In this document: piece after piece, positions 34,247 through 46,200 of the stretch
Layout of the letters: every line of letters begins with the position of its first letter
Numbering within the stretch: the first letter of the stretch is position 1
Source: Leptoclinus maculatus
Taxonomy: Eukaryota > Chordata > Actinopteri > Perciformes > Stichaeidae
Length of the DNA: 64,000 bases
Assembly (NCBI GenBank): GCA_032191485.1
Contig: JAVDOI010000005.1
Coordinates: 5,879,979 to 5,943,978, forward strand
Direction of reading: 5' to 3'
Notes under the pieces: generated by a model
The model's input: only the letters and a program-made list of their open reading frames with translations
Told to the model about the DNA's origin: nothing
Databases searched by the model: none
Translations under genes and position numbers: made by a program

Positions 34247-37200
34247 CTGTTGTAGGTGCGGCAGTGAAACAAATCATTAGTTTGACAAACATTTGTGCAA
34301 CTTTTGACATATTTGATCAAGTAGCACTCATTATTGCTTACATGAGACATTCACAGTGATTGAGCTGGTTTCAATGTCAAAGTCGGTGATGTTTGGAGCT
34401 GCTTCGATCAATACTTCTCTAATCTCAGTTTTATTAGGAGTATATGTCATGTTAAAGGTAACCTCCAACTCGTTGATGACTGATCCCGGTCTGCAGAAGG
34501 AGAAACAAAAGATTTAGTTTGATGTGTTGGATTTAAGCCACTTACCCTGAATTGTAACAATTGTAAAACTGTATCTCTCAACATAATACCTGAATCGCAT
34601 CACTTTCATGGAGCGATAGGAGGAACGGAATCTGTTTTTGAACACAGGATCAAGCTGCAGAAACAGAAATAAAGTTGTATTTAAACGAGTAGTGTGTAGG
34701 TTTGCGGGGGATCTATTAGTAGAAATTAAGTAAAATTGAATGCGTTTCGTCGAAAATCAGCTGTCACAAAGAATCTAACTAAGAATTTGTTTTTGTTGGC
34801 TTAGAATGAGCCCTTCATGCCTATATAGGGAATGGATCCTCCCCACGGAGTTTGTCCTGTTACAACACAGTGTTGTACGGTAGCCCAGAAAGGACTGGCT
34901 TTCTGGCTCTACAGAGAGCGCTTTTATGTTTGGTTGAGGTCATATAGTTTTCCGACACGCTAGTGAGTCTGTAGTAATGTGAGGCACGGTTTTGCAATCG
35001 CCGGCTCATGCTTTCCGGGAGGAGTGAGCAAAGGGCCATTCAGTTTGTTGTTCCCCTTAATGTCTCCTTCATTAATTCCTTCTGGAAATTTGAATATGTG
35101 ATTTTGTAATATCAAGTATGTATACTCTCCAGTAAGTTTTCAGTCGTTTGATTGTGTTCTTAAATTCTGTGATTAAATATTTCAGTAGTTGAACCAGCAG
35201 GTTTTATTCGAAGTGTGAGACTTACCTGTTTCGTTATCATTGTAGCTCGGTTTTTGAAAGCTTGAGATGATTTATTCCTCAGATCAGGTGTAAATGTGGA
35301 TTGCAAAGATCTGAAGATCACGTCAGTTATTGTTAATGCTACAGTCGTAACTGCGGCTGTTGTCGGTGCTGCAGGCGTAGCTGCGGCTGTTGTAGTTGCT
35401 GCAGTCGTAGGTGCAGCTGTTGTAGTTGCTGTAGTCGTAGGTGCAGCTGTTGTAGTTGATGCTGTTGTCGTAGGTGCGGCTGTTATAGGTGCGGCTGTTG
35501 TAGTTGCTGCAGTCGTAGCTGTGGCTTTTGACGGTGCTGCAGTCAAAGCTGCGGCTGTTGTAGTTGCTGCAGTCGTAGGTATTGCTGTTGTAGGTGCAGC
35601 TGTTGTCGGTGCTTCAGTTGTAGCTGCGGCTGTTGTAGTTGCTGCAGTCGTAGGTGCAGCTGTTGTAGGTGCAACTGTTGTTGTAGGTGCAGCTGTTGTA
35701 GCTGCAGCTGTTGTCGGTGCTGCAGTTGTAGCTATGGCTGTTGTAGGTGAGGCATTCGTAGATGCCGCTGTTGTTGGTATGGCTGTTGTAGGCACAGCTG
35801 TTGTTGGTGTTGCAGTTGTAGCTGCGGCTGTTGTAGGTGCAGCAGTCGTAGGTGCGGCTGTTGTAGTTGCAGCAGTCGTAGGTTCCGCTGTTGTTGTCAC
35901 GGCTGTTGTAGGTGCTACAATCGTACCTGCAGCTGTTGTCGGCACTGCAGTTGTTGGTGCTGCAGTCGTAAGTGCGGCTGTTGTAGTTGCAGCAGTCGTA
36001 GGTGCCGCTGTTGTTGGTACGGCTGTTGTAGGTGCAACAATCGTACCTGCAGCTGTTGTCGGCACTGCAGTTGTTGGTGCTGCAGTCGTAAGTGCGGCTG
36101 TTGTAGGTGCAACTGTTGTTGTAGGTGCAGCTGTTGTAGGTGCAGCAGTCGTAGGTGCGGCTGTTGTAGTTGCAGCAGTCGTAGGTGCCGCTGTTGTTGG
36201 TACGGCTGTTGTAGGTGCTACAATCGTACCTGCAGCTGTTGTCGGCACTGCAGTTGTTGGTGCTGCAGTCGTAAGTGTGGCTGTTGTAGGTGCAGCTGTT
36301 GTAGGTGCAACTGTTGTTGTAGGTGCAGCTGTTGTAGGTGCGGCTGTTGTAGGTGCAGCTGTTGTCGGTGCCGCTGTTGTTGGTGCTGCTGTTGTAGGTG
36401 CGGCTGTTGTAGGGACAGCTGTTGTTGGTGCTGCAGTCGTAGCTGCGGATGTTGTAGTTGCTGCAGTCGTAGGTGCGGCTGTTGTAGTTGCAGCAGTCGT
36501 AGCTGCAGTCGTAGGTGTTGCAGTTGTAGGTGCAGCTGTTGTGGGTGCAACTTTTGTTGTTGGTGCAGCTGTTGTAGATGCGGCTGTTGTAGGTGCAGCT
36601 GTTGTCGGTGCTTCAGTTGTAGGTACAGCTGTTGTAGGTGCCGTTGTTGTAGGTGCAGCTGTTGTAGGTGCTGTTGTTGTAGGTGCAGCTTTTGTAGGTG
36701 CAGCAGTTGTATGTGCAACTGTCGTAGCTGCATTCGTAGGTATTGCTGTTGTAGGTGCAGCTGTTGAAGTTGCTGCTGTTTTAGGTGCTGCAGTCATAGG
36801 TGCTGCTGTTGTAGGTGCGGCAGTGAAACAAATCATTAGTTTTACAAACATTTGTGCAACTTTTGACATATTTGATCAAGTAGCACTCATTATTGCTTAC
36901 ATGAGACATTCACAGTGATTGAGCTGGTTTCAATGTCAAAGTCGGTGATGTTTGGAGCTGCTTCGATCAATACTTCTCTAATCTCAGTTTTATTAGGAGT
37001 ATATGTCATGTTAAAGGTAACCTCCAACTCGTTGATGACTGATCCCGATCTGCAGAAGGAGAAACAAAAGATTTAGTTTGATGTGTTGGATTTAAGCCAC
37101 TTACCCTGAATTGTAACAATTGTAAAACTGTATCTCTCAACATAATACCTGAATCGCATCACTTTCATGGAGCGATAGGAGGAACGGAATCTGTTTTTGA

Positions 37201-40200
37201 ACACAGGATCAAGCTGCAGAAACAGAAATAAAGTTGTATTTAAACGAGTAGTGTGTAGGTTTGCGGGGGATCTATTAGTAGAAATTAAGTAAAATTTAAT
37301 GAGTTTCGTCGAAAATCAGCTGTCACAAAGAATCTAACTAAGAATTTGTTTTTGTTGGCTTAGAATGAGCCCTTCATGCCTATATAGGGAATGGATCCTC
37401 CCCATGGAGTTTGTCCTGTTACAACACAGTGTTGTACGGTAGCCCAGAAAGGACTGGCTTTCTGGCTCTACAGAGAGCGCTTTTATGTTTGGTTGAGGTC
37501 ATATAGTTTTCCGACACGCTAGTGAGTCTGTAGTAATGTGAGGCACGGTTTTGCAAACGTAGTAATGTGAGGCACGGTTTTGCAAACGCCGGCTCATGCT
37601 TTCCGGGAGGAGTGAGCAAAAGGCCATTCAGTTTGTTGTTCCCCTTAATGTCTCCTTCATTAATTCCTTCTGGAAATTTGAAAATGTGATTTTGTAATAT
37701 CAAGTATGTATACTCTCCAGTAAGTTTTCAGTCGTTTGATTGTGTTCTTAAATTCTGTGATTAAATATTTCAGTAGTTGAACCAGCAGGTTTTATTCGAA
37801 GTGTGAGACTTACCTGTTTCGTTATCATTGTAGCTCGGTTTTTGAAAGCTTGAGATAATTTATTCTTCAGATCAGGTGTAAATGTGGATTGCAAAGATCT
37901 GAAGATCACGTCAGTTAATGTTAATGCTACAGTCGTAACTGCGGCTGTTGTAGTTGCTGCAGTCGTAGGTGCGGCTGTTGTAGTTGCTGTAGTCGTAGGT
38001 GCAGCTGTTGTAGCTGCAGCTGTTGTAGTTGATGCTGTTGTCGTAGGTGCGGCTGTTATAGGTGCGGCTGTTGTCGGTGCTGCAGTCGTAGCTGTGGCTT
38101 TTGACGGTGCTGCAGTCGAAGCTGCGGCTGTTGTAGTTGCTGCAGTCGTAGGTGCAGCTGTTGTCGGTGCTTCAGTTGTAGCTGCGGCTGTTGTAGTTGC
38201 TGCAGTCGTAGGTGCAGCTGTTGTAGGTGCAACTGTTGTTGTAGGTGCAGCTGTTGTAGCTGCAGCTGTTGTCGGTGCTGCAGTTATAGCTATGGCTGTT
38301 GTAGGTGAGGCATTCGTAGATGCCGCTGTTGTTGGTATGGCTGTTGTAGGCGCAGCTGTTGTTGGTGTTGCAGTTGTAGCTGCGGCTGTTGTAGGTGCAG
38401 CAGTCGTAGGTGCGGCTATTGTAGTTGCAGCAGTCGTAGGTGCCGCTGTTGTTGGTACGGCTGTTGTAGGTGCTACAATCGTACCTGCAGCTGTTGTCGG
38501 CACTGCAGTTGTTGGTGCTGCAGTCGTAAGTGCGGCTGTTGTAGTTGCAGCAGTCGTAGGTGCCTCTGTTGTTGGTACGGCTGTTGTAGGTGCAACAATC
38601 GTACCTGCAGCTGTTGTCGGCACTGCAGTTGTTGGTGCTGCAGTCGTAAGTGAGGCTGTTGTAGTTGCAGCAGTCGTAGGTGAGGCAGTCGTAGGTGCAG
38701 CTGTTGTTGGTATGGCTGTTGTTGATGTCAGAACAGTAGTTGTTGGGACAACAGTTGTTGTTTGGGCGGCAGTTGTTGTTGGAGCTGCAGTTGTCGCTGG
38801 GGATTCAGTTGTTGTCATTTTGGCGTCAGTTGTTGTTTGGAGGGCAGTTGTCATTGGGGCTGCAGTTGTTGTTTGGGCGGCAGTTGTTGGGGCAGCAGTT
38901 GTTGATGTCAGGACAGCAGTTGCCGTTGGGACGACAGTTGTTGTTTGGGGGGCAGTTGTTGTTGGGGCGGCAGTTGGTGATGTCATGACAGTAGTTGTTG
39001 GGACGACAGTTGTTGTTTGGGGGGCAGTTGTTGTTGGGGCGGCAGTTGTTGATGTTAGGACAGCAGTTGTTGTTGGGGCGGCAGTTGTTGATGTTATTAC
39101 AGCAGTTGTTGGGGTGACAGTTGTTGTAATTTGGGGGTTAGTTGTTGATGACAGGACAGCAGTTGTTGGGGCGGCAGTTGTTGTCATTTTGGCCGCTGTT
39201 GTTGTTTGGGCGACAGTTGTTGTCATTTGAGTTGCAGTTGTTGCTGGGGCTGCAGTTGTTGATGTTTGGGCTGCAGTTGTTGATGTTTGGGCGGCAGTTG
39301 TTGATGTCAGGACAGCAGTTGTCGTTGGGACGACAGTTGTTTGGGCGGCAGTTGTTGGAGCTACAGTTGTCGCTGGGGATTCAGTTGTTGTCATTTTGGC
39401 GTCAGTTGTTGTTTGGAGGGCAGTTGTCATTGGGGCTGCAGTTGTTGATGTTTGGGCGGCAGTTGTTGGGGCAGCAGTTGTTGATGTCAGGACAGCAGTT
39501 GCTGTTGGGAAGACAGTTGTTGTTTGAGGGGCAGTTGTTGTTGGGGCGGCAGTTGTTGATGTTAGGACAGCAGTTGTTGGGGCGACAGTTGTTGTTTGGG
39601 TGTTAGTTGTTGATGTTTGGACGGCAGTTGTTGTTGGGGCGGCAGTTGTTGATGTTATTACAGCAGTTGTTGGGGTGACAGTTGTCATTTGGGGGTTAGT
39701 TGTTGATGACAGGACAGCAGTTGTTGTTGGCGCGGCAGTTGTTGTCATTTTGGCCGCTGTTGTTGTTTGGGCGACAGTTGTTGTTGGGGCTGCAGTTGTC
39801 GTTTGGGCTTCAGTTGTTGTCATTTGAGTTGCAGTTGTTGTTGGGGCTGCAGTTGTTGATGTTTGGGCTGCAGTTGTTGATGTTTGGGCGGCAGTTGTTG
39901 ATGTCAGGACAGCAGTTGTCGTTGGGACGACAGTTGTTGTTGGGGCTGCAGTTGTCGTTGGGCCTGCAGTTGTTGATGTCAGGACAGCAGTTGTCGTTGG
40001 GACGACAGTTGTTTGGGCGGCAGTTGTTGTTGGCGCTGCAGTTGTCGTTGGTGCTGCAGTTGTTGATGTCAGGACAGCAGTTGTCGTTGGGGCTGCAGTT
40101 TTAGATGTTATTACAGCAGTTGTTGGGGCGACAGTTGTTTGGGTGTTAGTTGTTGATGTTATTACAGCAGTTGTTGGGGTGACAGTTGTTGTCATTTGGG

Positions 40201-43200
40201 GGTTAGTTGTTGATGACAGGACAGCAGTTGTTGTTGGGGCACCAGTTGTTGATGCTTGGGTAGCAGTTGTTGGGGCTGCAGTTGTCGTTTGTGGTACAGT
40301 TGTTGTTGGGGAGGCAGTTGTTGAAGTCAGAACAGCAGTTGCCGTTGGGACGACAGTTGTTGTTTGGGGGGCAGTTGTTGTTGGGGCAGCAGTTGTTGAT
40401 GTTAGGACAGCAGTTGTTGTTGGGGCGACAGTTGTTGATGTTATTACAGCAGTTGTTGGGGTGACAGTTGTCATTTGGGGGTTAGTTGTTGATGACAGGA
40501 CAGCAGTTGTTGTTGGGGCGGCAGTTGTTGTCATTTTGGCCGCTGTTGTTGTTTGGGCGGCAGTTGTTGTTGGGGCTGCAGTTGTCGTTTGGGCTTCAGT
40601 TGTTGTCATTTGAGTTGCAGTTGTTGTTGGGGCTGCAGTTGTTGATGTTTGGGCGGCAGTTGTTGTTTGGGGGGCAGTTGTTGTTGGGGCTACAGTTGTT
40701 GATGTTTGGGTTGCAGTTGTTGATGTTTGGGCAGCAGTTGTTGTTGGGGCGGCAGTTGTTGATGTCAGGACAGCAGTTGTTGTTGGGACGACAGTTGTTG
40801 ATGTTATTACAGCAGTTGTTGGGGTGACAGTTGTCATTTGGGGGTTAGTTGTTGATGACAGGACAGCAGTTGTTGTTGGAGCGGCAGTTGTTGTCATCTT
40901 GGCGGCTGTTGTTGTTGGGGCATCAGTTGTTGCAGTTGTAATGTGAGCCGCAGTTGTCGTTGTGGTTGCGGTTGTTGTCATGTGGGTCGCAGTTGTTGAT
41001 GTTTGGGCTGCAGTTGTTGATGTTTGGGCGGCAGTTGTTGTTGGAGCGGCAGTTGTTGATGTTTGGGCACCAGTTGTTGTTGGCGCATCAGTTGTTGATG
41101 CTTGGGTAGCAGTTGTTGGGGCTGCAATTGTCGTTTGTGGTACTGTTGTTGTTGGGGCGGCAGTTGTTGATTTTTGGGAGGCAGTAGTTGTTAGGGGGGC
41201 AGTTGTTGTTGGGGCTACAGTTGTTGTTGCGGCTGCAGTTGTTGATTTTTGGGAGGCAGTAGTTGTTGGGGGGGCAGTTGTTGTTGGGGCTACAGTTGTT
41301 GATGTTTGGGCTGCAGTTGTTTGGGGGGCAGTTGTTGTTGGGGCTACAGTTGATGTTTGGGCTGCAGTTGTTGATGTTTGGGCGGCAGTTGTTGTTGGGG
41401 CGGCAGTTGTTGGTGTCAGGACAGCAGTTGTCGTTGGGATGACAGTTGTTGTCATTTGGGCGGCAGTTGTTGTTTGGGGGGCAGTTGTTGTTGGGGCTAC
41501 AGTTGTTGATGTTTGGGCTGCAGTTGTTGATGTTTGGGCGGCAGTTGTTGTTGGGGCGGCAGTTGTTGATGTCAGGACAGCAGTTGTCGTTGGGACGACA
41601 GTTTTTGGGGCGACAGTTGTTGTTTGGGTGGCAGTTGTTGTTGGGCCTGGAGTTGTTGATGTTTGGGCTGCAGTTGTTGATGTCAGGACAGCAGTTGTTG
41701 TTGGGACGACAGTTGTTTGGGCGGCAGTTGTTGGGGCTGCAGTTGTTGATGTCAAGACAGCAGTTGTCGTTGGGACGACAGTTGTTGTTTGGGCGGCAGT
41801 TGTTGTTGGGGCTTCAGTTGTCGTTGGGGCTGCAGTTGTTGTCATTTTGGCCGCTGTTGTTGTTGGGGCAACAGTTGTTGCAGTTGTAATGTGAGCCGCA
41901 GTTGTCGTTGTGGTTGCGGTTGTTGTCATGTGGGTCGCAGTTGTTGATGTTTGGGCTGCAGTTGTTGATGTTTGGGCGGCAGTTGTTGTTGGAGCGGCAG
42001 TTGTTGATGTTTGGGCACCAGTTGTTGGCGCATCAGTTGTTGATGCTTGGGTAGCAGTTGTTGGGGCTGCAATTGTCGTTTGTGGTACTGTTGTTGTTGG
42101 GGCGGCAGTTGTTGATTTTTGGGAGGCAGTAGTTGTTAGGGGGGCAGTTGTTGTTGGGGCTACAGTTGTTGTTGCGGCTGCAGTTGTTGATTTTTGGGAG
42201 GCAGTAGTTGTTGGGGGGGCAGTTGTTGTTGGGGCTACAGTTGTTGATGTTTGGGCTGCAGTTGTTTGGGGGGCAGTTGTTGTTGGGGCTACAGTTGATG
42301 TTTGGGCTGCAGTTGTTGATGTTTGGGCGGCAGTTGTTGTTGGGGCGGCAGTTGTTGGTGTCAGGACAGCAGTTGTCGTTGGGATGACAGTTGTTGTCAT
42401 TTGGGCGGCAGTTGTTGTTTGGGGGGCAGTTGTTGTTGGGGCTACAGTTGTTGATGTTTGGGCTGCAGTTGTTGATGTTTGGGCGGCAGTTGTTGTTGGG
42501 GCGGCAGTTGTTGATGTCAGGACAGCAGTTGTCGTTGGGACGACAGTTTTTGGGGCGACAGTTGTTTGGGTGGCAGTTGTTGTTGGGCCTGGAGTTGTTG
42601 ATGTTTGGGCTGCAGTTGTTGATGTCAGGACAGCAGTTGTTGTTGGGACGACAGTTGTTTGGGCGGCAGTTGTTGGGGCTGCAGTTGTTGATGTCAAGAC
42701 AGCAGTTGTCGTTGGGACGACAGTTGTTGTTTGGGCGGCAGTTGTTGTTGGGGCTGCAGTTGTCGTTGGGGCTGCAGTTGTTGTCATTTTGGCCGCTGTT
42801 GTTGTTGGGGCAACAGTTGTTGCAGTTGTTGTAATGTGAGCCGCAGTTGTCGTTGTGGTTGCGGTTGTTGTCATGTGGGTCGCAGTTGTTGATGTTTGGG
42901 CGGCAGTTGTTATTGGAGCGGCAGTTGTTGATGTCAGGACAGCAGTTGTCGTTGGGGCGTCAGTTGTTGTTTGGGCGTCAGTTGTCGTTGGGATGACAGT
43001 TGTTGATGTTTGGGCAGCAGTTGTTGATGTCAGGACAGCAGTTGTCGTTGGGACGACAGTTGTTGTTTGGGGGGCAGTTGTTGGGGTGGCAGTTGTTGAT
43101 GTTAGGACAGCAGTTGTTGGGACGACAGTTGTTGTTTGGGCGGCAGTTGTTGGGGCGGCATTTGTTGATGTCAGGACAGCAGTTGTCGTTGGGACGACAG

Positions 43201-46200
43201 TTGTTTGGGCGGCAGTTGGGGCTGCAGTTGTCGTTGGGGCTGCAGTTGTTGATGTCAAGACAGCAGTTGTCGTTGGGACGACAGTTGTTGTTTGAGGGGC
43301 AGTTGTTGTTGGGGCGGCAGTTGTTGATGTCAGGACAGTAGTTGTTGGGACGACAGTTGTTGTTTGGGCGGCAGTTGTTGGGGCGGCAGTTGTTGATGTC
43401 AGGACAGTAGTTGTTGGGACGACAGTTGATGTTTGGGCTGCAGTTGTTGATTTCAGGACAGCAGTTGTCATTGGGATGACAGTTGTTTGGACAGCAGTTG
43501 TCGTTGGGACGACAGTTGTTGTTTGGGGGGCAGTTGTTGTTGGGGCGGCAGTTGTTGATGTCAGGACAGTAGTTGTCGTTGTGACGACAGTTGTTTGGGC
43601 GGCAGTTGTTGGGGCTGCAGTTGTCGTTGGGGCTGCAGTTGTTGATGTCAAGACAGCAGTTGTCGTTGGGACGACAGTTGTTGTTTGGGGGGCAGTTGTT
43701 GTTGGGGTGGCAGTTGTTGATGTCAGGACAGTAGTTGTTGGGACGACAGTTGTTTGGGCGGCAGTTGTCGTTGGGGCTGCAGTTGTTGATGTCAAGACAG
43801 CAGTTGTTGTTGGGGCGACAATTGTTGTTTGGGCGGCAGTTGTTGATGTCAGGACAGCAGTTGTCGTTGGGACGACAGTTGTTTGGGGGGCAGTTGTTGT
43901 TGGGGCGGCAGTTGTTGATGTCAGGACAGTAGTTGTTGGGACGACAGTTTGGGCGGCAGTTGTTGTTGGGGCGGCAGTTGTTGATGTCAGGACAGCAGTT
44001 GTCGTTGGGACGACAGTTGTTGTTTGGGGGGCAGTTGTTGTTGGGGTGGCAGTTGTTGATGTCAGGACAGTAGTTGTTGGGACGACAGTTGTTGTTTGGG
44101 CGGCAGTTGTTGATGTCAGGACAGTAGTTGTTGGGACGACAGTTGATGTTTGGGCTGCAGTTGTTGATTTCAGGACATTAGTTGTCGTTGGGATGACAGT
44201 TGTTTGGACAGCAGTTGTTGGGGCTGCAGTTGTTGATGTTTGGGCTGCAGTTGTTGATGTAAGGACAGCAGTTGTCGTTGGGACGACAGTTGTTTGGGCG
44301 GCAGTTGTTGGGGCTGCAGTTGTCGTTGGGGCTGCAGTTGTTGATGTCAAGACAGCAGTTGTCGTTGGGACGACAGTTGTTGGTGTCAGGACAGCAGTTG
44401 TCGTTGGGATGACAGTTGTTGTCATTTGGGCGGCAGTTGTTGTTTGGGGGGCAGTTGTTGTTGGGGCTACAGTTGTTGATGTTTGGGCTGCAGTTGTTGA
44501 TGTTTGGGCGGCAGTTGTTGTTGGGGCGGCAGTTGTTGATGTCAGGACAGCAGTTGTCGTTGGGACGACAGTTTTTGGGGCGACAGTTGTTGTTTGGGTG
44601 GCAGTTGTTGTTGGGCCTGGAGTTGTTGATGTTTGGGCTGCAGTTGTTGATGTCAGGACAGCAGTTGTTGTTGGGACGACAGTTGTTTGGGCGGCAGTTG
44701 TTGGGGCTGCAGTTGTTGATGTCAAGACAGCAGTTGTCGTTGGGACGACAGTTGTTGTTTGGGCGGCAGTTGTTGTTGGGGCTTCAGTTGTCGTTGGGGC
44801 TGCAGTTGTTGTCATTTTGGCCGCTGTTGTTGTTGGGGCAACAGTTGTTGCAGTTGTTGTAATGTGAGCCGCAGTTGTCGTTGTGGTTGCGGTTGTTGTC
44901 ATGTGGGTCGCAGTTGTTGATGTTTGGGCGGCAGTTGTTATTGGAGCGGCAGTTGTTGATGTCAGGACAGCAGTTGTCGTTGGGGCGTCAGTTGTTGTTT
45001 GGGCGGCAGTTGTCGTTGGGATGACAGTTGTTGATGTTTGGGCAGCAGTTGTTGATGTCAGGACAGCAGTTGTCGTTGGGACGACAGTTGTTGTTTGGGG
45101 AGCAGTTGTTGGGGTGGCAGTTGTTGATGTTAGGACAGCAGTTGTTGGGACGACAGTTGTTGTTTGGGCGGCAGTTGTTGGGGCGGCATTTGTTGATGTC
45201 AGGACAGCAGTTGTCGTTGGGACGACAGTTGTTTGGGCGGCAGTTGGGGCTGCAGTTGTCGTTGGGGCTGCAGTTGTTGATGTCAAGACAGCAGTTGTCG
45301 TTGGGACGACAGTTGTTGTTTGAGGGGCAGTTGTTGTTGGGGCGGCAGTTGTTGATGTCAGGACAGTAGTTGTTGGGACGACAGTTGTTGTTTGGGCGGC
45401 AGTTGTTGGGGCGGCAGTTGTTGATGTCAGGACAGTAGTTGTTGGGACGACAGTTGATGTTTGGGCTGCAGTTGTTGATTTCAGGACAGCAGTTGTCGTT
45501 GGGATGACAGTTGTTTGGACAGCAGTTGTCGTTGGGACGACAGTTGTTGTTATGGGGGCAGTTGTTGTTGGGGCGGCAGTTGTTGATGTCAGTACAGTAG
45601 TTGTCGTTGTGACGACAGTTGTTTGGGCGGCAGTTGTTGGGGCTGCAGTTGTCGTTGGGGCTGCAGTTGTTGATGTCAAGACAGCAGTTGTCGTTGGGAC
45701 GACAGTTGTTGTTTGGGGGGCAGTTGTTGTTGGGGTGGCAGTTGTTGATGTCAGGACAGTAGTTGTTGGGACGACAGTTGTTTGGGCGGCAGTTGTCGTT
45801 GGGGCTGCAGTTGTTGATGTCAAGACAGCAGTTGTTGTTGGGGCGACAATTGTTGTTTGGGCGGCAGTTGTTGATGTCAGGACAGCAGTTGTCGTTGGGA
45901 CGACAGTTGTTTGGGGGGCAGTTGTTGTTGGGGCGGCAGTTGTTGATGTCAGGACAGTAGTTGTTGGGACGACAGTTGTTTGGGCGGCAGTTGTTGTTGG
46001 GGCTGCAGTTGTTGATGTCAGGACAGCAGTTGTCGTTGGGACGACAGTTGTTGTTTGGGGGGCAGTTGTTGTTGGGGTGGCAGTTGTTGATGTCAGGACA
46101 GTAGTTGTTGGGACGACAGTTGTTGTTTGGGCGGCAGTTGTTGATGTCAGGACAGTAGTTGTTGGGACGACAGTTGATGTTTGGGCTGCAGTTGTTGATT

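Larger units (their letters stand above)
34041..37950 (-). repeat. duplicated SEA plus repeat module
   Basis: The block 34246-35350 (acceptor, SEA exons 3 and 2, long intron, SEA start) recurs at 36805-37940. The offset is 2,559 bp in the SEA part and 2,588 bp beyond the 29-bp intron duplication. Exon sizes (65 and 149) and intron sizes (99 and 95) are the same. Confidence 0.9.

Noticed and set aside
34018..34350. Minus-strand 110-codon frame with CSTYNSSTYDC-type Cys repeats
   Set aside because: Out of frame with the SEA domain and runs through the 95-bp intron; the +1 phase of the AAPTTA repeat.
36218..36733. Minus-strand Gln/Leu/His-rich frame inside the second mucin exon
   Set aside because: Alternative phase of the coding repeat; it does not join the SEA exons in frame.
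35296..36918. Long plus-strand frame rich in Ala, Val and Gly opposite the second mucin exon
   Set aside because: It is the antisense of ACN/GCN repeats: AVVGAA is what TTAAPTT reads as in reverse. It crosses the introns and SEA exons without splice logic.
37419..37703. 94-codon minus-strand frame
   Set aside because: Lies wholly inside the long intron between the giant exon and SEA exon 2; the other copy of the intron does not keep it.
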